12,964 bases of DNA from NCBI GenBank assembly GCA_021604885.1, contig BQJV01000039.1, forward strand, positions 1-12,964, written 5' to 3'. Position 1 is the first letter of the stretch. The number at the start of each line of letters is the position of its first letter. The notes beneath the pieces are model-generated. The model was given only the letters and a program-made list of their open reading frames with translations. It had not been told where the DNA came from and made no database searches. Position numbers and translations under genes: made by a program. The DNA comes from Acidimicrobiales bacterium. GTDB taxonomy: Bacteria > Actinomycetota > Acidimicrobiia > Acidimicrobiales > Aldehydirespiratoraceae. Shown piece after piece: positions 7,777-12,964 of this stretch.

Positions 7777-8466
7777 ATGGGTGCAACTCGTGTGAAGATG
7801 CTCGCCGCACTGCTGGCTGCCGTCGTGCTGTTGGCGACGGGCTGCGGTGACGACTCGTCAGGCGACGCCGCGCCGGACGACCCCGAGGTCACCGACGACG
7901 GCGGCGCGGACGACGGCGCGGACGTTTCATCGGACGAGGATGCGGCGGCGGACGACAGTACGGACGACGACAGCACGGATGACGGGGACGACGGCGGTGA
8001 GGTCGCGCCACCCAGCGATGACAGCGCGGACGACGGCGGCGAGGATCCGCCGGCAGTCGATCCGGCACTCGTGGTGGACGGCAACACCGTCACCGTGAAC
8101 TGGGACGCCGTGACACCCACCTTCATCCCGCCGGCGGCGGGCAGCGCCGATCCGTTCTTCCACATCCACTCCAGCAACGCGGTCGACGGCTTCTACCTGT
8201 CGTTCGAGATGTACACCGTCTGGGGTGGCGCCTGGACGGGTGAGACGGGCACGTTCGCCATCGGCTGCAACGACCAGGTCGCCGACAGCGGCATCTGCGT
8301 TCACTTCATCCCCGTCAGCGCGGACGGCAACGATCTCGGCGCGGACTTCGGCGCGACCGGTTCCGTCACGATCAACCAGCTCGACGACAGCGGCTATGAC
8401 CTGGCGGTGTCGGGTCTGACGTTCAGCGACGGCACGACCTTCGACGACTTCGTCATGCTCGGCTGA
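7777..8466 (+). CDS. Hypothetical lipoprotein with an Asp-rich linker
   Basis: This 229-residue protein has a signal peptide at residues 1-22 (MGATRVK, then a hydrophobic run) and a lipobox-like LLATGC with Cys23 as the lipidation site. It should therefore be anchored on the outer face of the membrane. Residues 24-97 form a very acidic, Asp/Gly/Ser/Ala-rich, presumably disordered linker. From about 98 a compact domain begins (LVVDGNTVTVNWDAVTPTF). It contains aromatic-rich FHIHSSNAVDGFYLSF and YTVWGGAWTG, and a Cys pair around 168-179 (CNDQVADSGIC) that could form a disulfide. The alternating polar/hydrophobic text suggests a beta-sandwich. I recognise no family. The ATG at 7777 is chosen because a TAGGGT box ends six bases upstream. 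The stop is only 11 bases from the convergent helicase stop. Confidence 0.85.
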   Translation: MGATRVKMLAALLAAVVLLATGCGDDSSGDAAPDDPEVTDDGGADDGADVSSDEDAAADDSTDDDSTDDGDDGGEVAPPSDDSADDGGEDPPAVDPALVVDGNTVTVNWDAVTPTFIPPAAGSADPFFHIHSSNAVDGFYLSFEMYTVWGGAWTGETGTFAIGCNDQVADSGICVHFIPVSADGNDLGADFGATGSVTINQLDDSGYDLAVSGLTFSDGTTFDDFVMLG

Positions 8467-8477
8467 GCGACGCCCGG

Positions 8478-10400
8478 TCAGCCGATCGGGGAACTGATCT
8501 CGAGGAGGCGGGGGCCGAAGCGTCGGGCCTTGCCGGGGCCCACACCGGGGACGGCCGCGAGTTCATCGATCGTCGTGGGGCGCGCTTCGGCGATTCCGTG
8601 GAGCGCCGTGTCGGACAGCACCGCGCCGGGAGCGATCTTCGCCTTCAGGGCGGCGTGCTCACGCCACGCGGTGAGGCTCTCGACGACGGGGGTCACGAGG
8701 TCAGTGAGGTCGATGTCCGGTGTGTCGTGGCCGACGCGTTCGCGGAGCTCGTCGAGATCCGGGCTGATCGCCGTCGTGTCGTCCGCAGTGACGAACGCGT
8801 CGAGCCAGGGCGACGGCGCTCGCCGGTGCACTTTGTCGCCGACCGTTCGCTCGGTCGCCCATGTGACGTGCAACTCCCGCTCGGCGCGGGTGGCGGCGAC
8901 ATACAGGAGTCGTTGCTCCTCGGCACGGGCCGCCTTGGTGCGGGCGAACGCGATCGGCACCAGTCCGTCCTCGAGGCCCACGAGGTGGACGATCGGCCAC
9001 TCGAGTCCCTTGGCCGAGTGGAAGGTGGCGAGCTCGACGGCATCCCCGGCGGCTCCCACCCGATCGTCGTGTCGGAGCGCGATGACGAACTCGTCGACGG
9101 TCGCGTCGGGTTCGAGCACGAGATGGTCGCGGGCGAGGTCGAGGAAGGCGTCGACCATCGCTTGGCGTTCTGCGTCGAGCCGCTCGTGCTCGGCCGTTCG
9201 CTCGTCGGCGAGGGCGCCACTGAGTGAACCCTTGGCCGGCCAGCGCTCCAGCAGGTCCATGATCTCCGGCCTGCGCAGGAGTGCGCCCTCGCCGCGGCTG
9301 CGCGTCGGGATCCCGGCGCCCTCGAGCGCGCTCCGCAGCGCGGGGAGCTGGGCGTTGGTCCGCGCGAGGACGGCCTGGTGGCGCCAGGGAGCGCCGGGCT
9401 TGCGGCGGGCCCGCACGGCCCGGGCGAGGAGCAGGCCCTCGCCGTCGAGCGGCGCACCGACCACGGTCGGGGCATCGCCCGTCATGCGGTGTGCGGGCTG
9501 CGGCTCCTTGTCGAGCACCCGACCGGCGGCGGCCAGCACCTCGGGGGTGGACCGGAAGTTCGTGCGGAGGTAGGCGACGGCGACGCCGGGCAGATGCTCG
9601 TCGATGTCGTTGATGAACCTCGGATCCGCGCCGTTCCAGCCATAGATCGCCTGGTCGGGATCGCCGACGACGACGAGCGTCGACTCGGGTCCCCGGAGCG
9701 ATTCGAGCACGGCGAACTGGAGCGGGTTGACGTCCTGGAACTCGTCGACGAAGAGGTGGCGATGGCGCCAGCGCTGAGCGTCCGCGAAGGCCGTCTCCCG
9801 TTGCATCGTCGCGTGGCAGAGGGCGAGCACGTCGTCGAAGTCGATGAGGCGCCGCTCGCGCTTCGACTCCTGGTAGCCCGTGTAGGCCTTCGCCACGAAC
9901 GCCGCGCTGCGGGGCGGTCGACGGCGAGCGGCTTCCGCGGCCTCGCCATAGGTCTCGGGCGTGATGAGCCGGGCGCGGGCCCAACCGATCTCGGCGTCCA
10001 GGTCGGCGATCACGGCGCGGTCGACACGGGGGTGGGCCCGAGCGAGATAGGCCATGCGCCGATCGAGCAGGGTCGGGTGGGTGCGGCCGGTGTGGTCCCA
10101 GAATCGGCGCAGGGTCGCGAGCGCGGCCGCGTGGAACGTGCCGGCCGCGACGTCCTCGCGCAGCCCGAGTCGGCGGGTACGGGCCCGCAGTTCGGCGGCG
10201 GCCCGTCGGGTGAAGGTGAGCGCCAGGACCCGTCGCGGGTCGTGGGTGCCTTCCTGGGCCTGCCAGGCGATCCGGCGGGTGAGCACGCGGGTCTTGCCCG
10301 AACCGGCACCGGCGATGATGCACAGCGGGTTCGCCGCGGTCGTGACCGCGTCACGCTGCTCCTCGGTGAGGCCTTCGAGCAGCGGGTCGGACGGTGACAC
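8478..10400 (-). CDS. UvrD/PcrA-family DNA helicase with C-terminal HRDC domain (UvrD2-like)
   Basis: This superfamily 1A 3'-5' helicase has 640 residues from the start I chose. Visible motifs are AGAGSGKT (Walker A, about 30-37), DEFQD (Walker B, 219-223), GDPDQAIYGWNGA (motif III region, 246-258), TNFRS (280-284), FHSAKGLEW (460-468) and LLYVAATRAE (498-507). An HRDC domain follows at about 568-636, ending TIDELAAVPGVGPGKARRFG. It resembles mycobacterial UvrD2 in this layout but lacks the four-cysteine zinc module that UvrD2 carries between helicase and HRDC; no Cys is present there. It is also shorter than typical PcrA/UvrD (700 or more residues). The longest frame starts at GTG 10418, but that lies upstream of a TAGGGT box (10408-10413). 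The GTG at 10400, giving MSPSDPLLEGLTEEQ, fits both the promoter and family starts. It probably unwinds DNA in repair. Confidence 0.95.
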   Translation of the reverse strand: MSPSDPLLEGLTEEQRDAVTTAANPLCIIAGAGSGKTRVLTRRIAWQAQEGTHDPRRVLALTFTRRAAAELRARTRRLGLREDVAAGTFHAAALATLRRFWDHTGRTHPTLLDRRMAYLARAHPRVDRAVIADLDAEIGWARARLITPETYGEAAEAARRRPPRSAAFVAKAYTGYQESKRERRLIDFDDVLALCHATMQRETAFADAQRWRHRHLFVDEFQDVNPLQFAVLESLRGPESTLVVVGDPDQAIYGWNGADPRFINDIDEHLPGVAVAYLRTNFRSTPEVLAAAGRVLDKEPQPAHRMTGDAPTVVGAPLDGEGLLLARAVRARRKPGAPWRHQAVLARTNAQLPALRSALEGAGIPTRSRGEGALLRRPEIMDLLERWPAKGSLSGALADERTAEHERLDAERQAMVDAFLDLARDHLVLEPDATVDEFVIALRHDDRVGAAGDAVELATFHSAKGLEWPIVHLVGLEDGLVPIAFARTKAARAEEQRLLYVAATRAERELHVTWATERTVGDKVHRRAPSPWLDAFVTADDTTAISPDLDELRERVGHDTPDIDLTDLVTPVVESLTAWREHAALKAKIAPGAVLSDTALHGIAEARPTTIDELAAVPGVGPGKARRFGPRLLEISSPIG

Positions 10401-10407
10401 GTTGCGC

Positions 10408-10413
10408 ACCCTA
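10408..10413 (-). promoter_or_regulatory. Putative -10 element for the helicase (leaderless), decides its start
   Basis: The minus strand reads TAGGGT, seven bases (GCGCAAC), then GTG at 10400. GAGACA at 10430-10435 (minus) is a 4-of-6 match to TTGACA with a 16-base spacer. A promoter here puts the GTG at 10418 outside the transcript. Confidence 0.55.
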
Positions 10414-10440
10414 CCCACTCGACCCGCGGTGTCTCCCCGG

Positions 10441-10446
10441 TAGGGT
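10441..10446 (+). promoter_or_regulatory. Putative -10 element for the zincin gene (leaderless)
   Basis: TAGGGT is followed by seven bases (CGCCCCG) and the ATG at 10454. TCGACC at 10419-10424 matches TTGACA at 4 of 6 positions with a 16-base spacer. It is divergent from, and overlaps the upstream region of, the helicase promoter. Confidence 0.55.
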
Positions 10447-10453
10447 CGCCCCG

Positions 10454-10798
10454 ATGGAGCCTGTCAGCCCGGCCCGATTCGAACGCCTCGTCGGCGACGC
10501 CCTCGACGCGCTGCCGGAGGAACTCGGTCGCCTCATGGAGAACGTCGCGGTCGTTGCGGCGGACCGTCATCCGACGGAAGACCTGCTCGGCCTCTACGAA
10601 GGCATCCCCCTCACCGAACGCGACGACTACGGCGGGTTGGTGATGCCGGACGTCATCTCGCTGTACCGATTGCCACTCTGCGAGATGTGCGCCGACGACG
10701 ACGAGTTGATCGAGGAGATCGCCGTCACCGTCGTCCACGAGATCGCCCACCACTTCGGCATCGACGACGAGTCCCTCCACGAGTGGGGATGGGGCTAG
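10454..10798 (+). CDS. Small zincin-like metallopeptidase (zincin_1 / PF06262-type)
   Basis: This 114-residue cytoplasmic protein, without signal peptide or membrane segment, ends in VVHEIAHHFGIDDESLHEWGWG. The HExxH zinc site is His95, Glu96 and His99. The trailing HFGIDDxxLHExGW is characteristic of the short 'possible zinc metallopeptidase' family (zincin_1). The conserved N-terminal text (FERLVGDALDALPEEL) and the central GLYEGIPLTER also fit, and the length is normal for the family. Substrates are not established. The family is conserved in actinobacteria and is presumed to be a minimal minigluzincin-type protease. ATG 10454 is preferred over the upstream in-frame start at 10394 because a TAGGGT promoter box lies at 10441-10446 and family members start near this point. 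Confidence 0.92.
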   Translation: MEPVSPARFERLVGDALDALPEELGRLMENVAVVAADRHPTEDLLGLYEGIPLTERDDYGGLVMPDVISLYRLPLCEMCADDDELIEEIAVTVVHEIAHHFGIDDESLHEWGWG

Positions 10799-10799
10799 C

Positions 10800-10805
10800 T
10801 AATCT
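10800..10805 (+). promoter_or_regulatory. Putative -10 element for the PH-domain gene (leaderless)
   Basis: TAATCT begins two bases after the zincin stop codon (TAG 10796-10798). GCCTTC and the ATG at 10812 follow it, a 6-base spacer. No -35 is obvious. It could also be a chance match, with the gene read through from the zincin promoter. Confidence 0.4.
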
Positions 10806-10811
10806 GCCTTC

Positions 10812-11444
10812 ATGCCCTTTCCCCGTCATCTGCTGACCGACGACGAAGACCTGGTGCTCGACCTGCGGCCGCACTGGTGGTACCTCGCCCCCGCGGCCGC
10901 CCTGCTCGCCGTCGCGGTCCTGTTCGGGCTCCTCGCGCTGATCAACAACTGGACGAGTTGGATCTCCGTCCCGATCGGCGTGTGGGTCCTGGTCGCCCTC
11001 GGCTACTTCGGCATCCGGTACCTCACCTGGACCACGATCAACTTCGTGGTCACGAGTGAGCGGGTCATCTCCCGCACCGGCGTCGTCTCGAAGCAAGGCA
11101 TCGAGATCCCGCTGGATCGCATCAACACCGTGTTCTTCAACCAGTCCGTGTTCGAGCGGGTGATCGGCGCCGGCGACCTCGGCATCGAATCCGCGGGCGA
11201 GGGCGGGCGCCAGACCTTCACCGACATCCGGCGGCCGAATCTGGTGCAGAACGAGATCTACCGCCAGGTCGAGGGGCTCGAGGATCGCAAGCTCCAGCGG
11301 CTCGGGCAGGCGGCGTCGTCGGGCGCGCCGGTCGAGACGTCGATTCCCGAGCAGATCGAGAAGCTCGATCAGCTGCGTCGACAGGGCGTCATCACGGACG
11401 AGGAGTTCGAGACGAAGAAGCGCGACCTCCTCGACCGCATGTGA
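10812..11444 (+). CDS. Bacterial PH-domain (YdbS/DUF304-like) membrane protein with SHOCT tail
   Basis: In this 210-residue protein two membrane segments (about 22-44 and 50-70) follow a short N-terminus containing VLDLRPHWWYL. Then comes a bacterial PH-like domain at about 72-152, with TINFVVTSERVISRTGVVSK, EIPLDRINTVFFNQSVFERV and the typical GDLGIESAGEGG. The last 34 residues (177-210; IEKLDQLRRQGVITDEEFET) are a SHOCT motif, a short helical oligomerisation tail. The PH domain should face the cytoplasm. No enzymatic role is implied; members are thought to be scaffolds or envelope-stress factors. The stop overlaps the start of the downstream acetyltransferase gene by one base (TGATG at 11442-11446). 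Confidence 0.93.
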   Translation: MPFPRHLLTDDEDLVLDLRPHWWYLAPAAALLAVAVLFGLLALINNWTSWISVPIGVWVLVALGYFGIRYLTWTTINFVVTSERVISRTGVVSKQGIEIPLDRINTVFFNQSVFERVIGAGDLGIESAGEGGRQTFTDIRRPNLVQNEIYRQVEGLEDRKLQRLGQAASSGAPVETSIPEQIEKLDQLRRQGVITDEEFETKKRDLLDRM

Positions 11445-11869
11445 TGGCGATCCTCGATCGGTTCTTCGCCGAGCTGACCACCACCGAACTCCACGATCTC
11501 CTCCGGCTTCGGGTCGATGTCTTCGTTGTCGAGCAGGCGTGCGCGTACCCCGAGTTGGACGGCCGCGATGCCGAGACGACGACGCGGCACATCTGGTCGG
11601 CCGACGATGACGGTCCGACGGCCTACGTCCGGCTCCTCGATGACGGCGAGGCCCGGCGCATCGGGCGGGTGGCGACCAGAGCCGACGCCCGCGGCAACGG
11701 CCTTGCCGGGGAGCTGGTCGATCATGTGATCGTGTCGTCGTCCGGCCCGTGGGTGCTGGACGCGCAGTCCCACCTCAGCGAGTGGTATGCGGGCCGCGGG
11801 TTCGTCGTGTCCGGGCCGGAGTACGTCGAGGACGGCATCCCCCACGTCCCGATGCGCCGCGACGACTGA
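11444..11869 (+). CDS. ElaA-like GNAT N-acetyltransferase
   Basis: This 141-residue protein is close to the usual ElaA length of about 150. Characteristic text includes LLRLRVDVFVVEQACAYPEL near 19-38, then LDGRD, a Thr-rich stretch and HIW (49-51). The acyl-CoA loop is VATRADARGNGLAGEL (76-91), and the end is LDAQSHLSEWYAGRGF plus EDGIPHVPM. GNAT enzymes of this type transfer an acyl group from acyl-CoA to an amine; the acceptor is unknown for ElaA. The ATG at 11444 overlaps the upstream stop by one base and is preferred over the GTG one codon earlier (11441). It is translationally coupled to the PH-domain gene. Its stop is three bases from the convergent ABC ATPase stop. Confidence 0.92.
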   Translation: MAILDRFFAELTTTELHDLLRLRVDVFVVEQACAYPELDGRDAETTTRHIWSADDDGPTAYVRLLDDGEARRIGRVATRADARGNGLAGELVDHVIVSSSGPWVLDAQSHLSEWYAGRGFVVSGPEYVEDGIPHVPMRRDD

Positions 11870-11872
11870 CGA

Positions 11873-12817
11873 TCACCCCGGGTCGATCGCGGCCACCCGC
11901 TCGGGATCGATGCGAAGCCGGACGGACGATCCCACGTCGGCCCCCTCGGTGAGCGCGAAGGCGAGCCGCCCGAGGTCGGTGTCGACCTCGAGGTCGTGGT
12001 GGTCGCCGCGGAAGCGACTGGTGACGACCGTCCCGGTGATCTCGCCGGACGGGTCGATCGTCGCCGCATCGCGTCGCACGACGCGCCGATCCGTGCCCTC
12101 CCCGACGATGTTGGTGTGGCCCAGGAAGCGGGCAACCGTCTCCGTACGCGGATCGGCGTAGAGCGAGTGGGGGTCGTCGACTCGAAGCACGCGCCCCGCG
12201 TGCATGACTGCGATCCGGTCGGCCAACGCGAACGCCTCGTCGTGGTCGTGGGTGACGTGGACGGCTGCCGTGCCGGAGGCCGCCAGGACCGCGGGGAGGT
12301 CGTCGATGAGGCGGTCCCGGAGGGCCCGATCGAGGGCGGCGAGCGGCTCGTCGAGGAGCAGGAGTCGAGGGCCGGGCGCGAGCGAGCGAGCGAGCGCGAC
12401 CCGCTGCGCCTCACCGCCGGACAGCGTGGCCGGGTCGCGATCGGCGAAGCCACCCAGTCCGACGAGGTCGAGGAGCTGGTCGACGCGGGCCCGTCGTTCG
12501 GTCGCGTCGACGCCCTGCATGCGGAGCCCGAACTCGATGTTCTCGCCGACCCGGCGGTGGGGGAAGAGGGTCGGATCCTGGAACACCATGCCGATGCCGC
12601 GCTCGTGGGGCGGACGATCGGTGGCGTCCACGCCGTCGATTTCGAAGCGACCGTCGTCGAGCGGTTGCAGACCGGCCATCACCCGCAGCAGGGTCGACTT
12701 CCCGCAGCCGCTCGGGCCGAGCACGACGAGCGTCTCCGTGGGGTGCACCGTGAGCGAGACGCCGTCGAGCGCGATGGTGCCGCCGAAGCGCACCGTCGCG
12801 TCCGTGAGGTTCCACAT
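11873..12817 (-). CDS. ABC transporter ATP-binding protein (MOI/Fbp/Pot-type, TOBE-like C-terminus)
   Basis: This 314-residue protein is the cytoplasmic ATPase subunit of an ABC importer. It has Walker A GPSGCGKST (34-42), Q-loop Gln80 in VFQDPTLFPHRRV, signature LSGGEAQRVALARS (132-145), Walker B LLLLDEP (152-158), the D-loop after it and H-loop His190. Residues from about 240 form a TOBE-like regulatory domain. This places it with importers for ferric iron, sulfate, molybdate, thiamine or polyamines rather than with short ThiQ-type ATPases of about 230 residues. Its ATG overlaps the permease stop by one base, so the two form one operon read leftward. GAGG lies about 13 bases upstream as a possible ribosome binding site. 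The substrate cannot be told without the binding protein, which is expected to the right of the window. Confidence 0.95.
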   Translation of the reverse strand: MWNLTDATVRFGGTIALDGVSLTVHPTETLVVLGPSGCGKSTLLRVMAGLQPLDDGRFEIDGVDATDRPPHERGIGMVFQDPTLFPHRRVGENIEFGLRMQGVDATERRARVDQLLDLVGLGGFADRDPATLSGGEAQRVALARSLAPGPRLLLLDEPLAALDRALRDRLIDDLPAVLAASGTAAVHVTHDHDEAFALADRIAVMHAGRVLRVDDPHSLYADPRTETVARFLGHTNIVGEGTDRRVVRRDAATIDPSGEITGTVVTSRFRGDHHDLEVDTDLGRLAFALTEGADVGSSVRLRIDPERVAAIDPG

Positions 12818-12964
12818 CAGAACGCGCCCTCGTCGCTCGACCGTGCGGACTCGATCACGAACGCGGCGGTGGCGACGAGCGCCATCATCACGACGGCGAG
12901 GGCCATCGCCTGGCCACGGAGCAGATCGCCGGGGGTGGACAGCAGCCGGAAGAGTGCCAGCGGG
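12817..12964 (-). CDS. ABC transporter permease, C-terminal fragment (5' end outside window)
   Basis: The minus strand is open from the window edge to TGA at 12819-12817. It encodes 48 residues: PLALFRLLSTPGDLLRGQAM, then a hydrophobic helix (ALAVVMMALVATAAFVIE), then a short polar tail ending DEGAF. The pattern of 'RLLSTPG...GQAMAL' followed by a last membrane helix matches the C-terminal ends of binding-protein-dependent permeases, including fused ThiP/FbpB-like ones. The stop overlaps the start of the ATPase gene (TGATG), so they are co-translated. The substrate is not inferable from this piece; the resemblance to ThiP-type ends is a weak hint at thiamine or iron. Confidence 0.8.
   Translation of the reverse strand, partial: PLALFRLLSTPGDLLRGQAMALAVVMMALVATAAFVIESARSSDEGAF

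Noticed and set aside
8701..10323. A 540-codon minus-strand frame inside the helicase region
   Set aside because: It is an Arg/Pro-rich out-of-frame reading. The helicase frame carries all the conserved motifs.
10394..10453. In-frame N-terminal extension of the zincin gene from 10394
   Set aside because: The extra 20 residues are Pro/Arg-rich, overlap the divergent helicase start and both promoter boxes, and are not expected in the family.

Overview
The window reads as ordinary chromosomal DNA of a high-GC actinobacterium. The strongest lineage marker is a single-polypeptide E2-E1 2-oxoglutarate decarboxylase/dehydrogenase (Kgd/OdhA type), an actinobacterial architecture. A UvrD-like helicase with a C-terminal HRDC domain next to a zincin_1-type metallopeptidase fits the same group. 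An Acidimicrobiia-like (Ilumatobacter-type) source is my guess from overall style, not something I could test. I see no mobile elements, CRISPR arrays, tRNA or rRNA genes, or integration scars, and no stretch over 300 bases without a gene.

Layout. (1) 1-866, plus strand: the last 50 codons of a helix-turn-helix protein, probably SatD family, overlap by ATGA a multi-pass membrane protein resembling the DUF3307 group. (2) 907-4728, minus strand: kgd. Its 3' end lies in a pentanucleotide tandem repeat that fills the gap to the membrane protein gene. (3) 4805-7736, plus strand: exonuclease III (xthA) and, 4 bases later, a CPA2-type cation/proton antiporter fused to two universal-stress-protein domains. 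(4) 7777-8466, plus strand: a lipoprotein with a long Asp-rich linker. (5) 8478-10400, minus strand: the UvrD/HRDC helicase. (6) 10454-11869, plus strand: a small zincin metallopeptidase, a PH-domain membrane protein with a SHOCT tail, and an ElaA-like GNAT acetyltransferase. (7) 11873-12964, minus strand: an ABC ATPase with a TOBE-like tail and the C-terminus of its permease.

The most instructive pattern is regulatory. Six genes (kgd, xthA, the lipoprotein, the helicase, the zincin and the PH protein) have a TANNNT hexamer, exactly TAGGGT in four of them, ending 6 or 7 bases before the start codon. No convincing Shine-Dalgarno sequence is visible there. This is the geometry of leaderless transcription from a sigma-70-type -10 element. 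It also moves the helicase start inward to a GTG at 10400, because the longest-ORF start lies upstream of the -10 box.

The three convergent gene pairs are separated by only 40, 11 and 3 bases, with no recognisable intrinsic terminator. I found no clear candidate for a new multi-gene system. The less described pieces are the Asp-rich lipoprotein, the SatD/membrane-protein pair and the antiporter with tandem USP domains.
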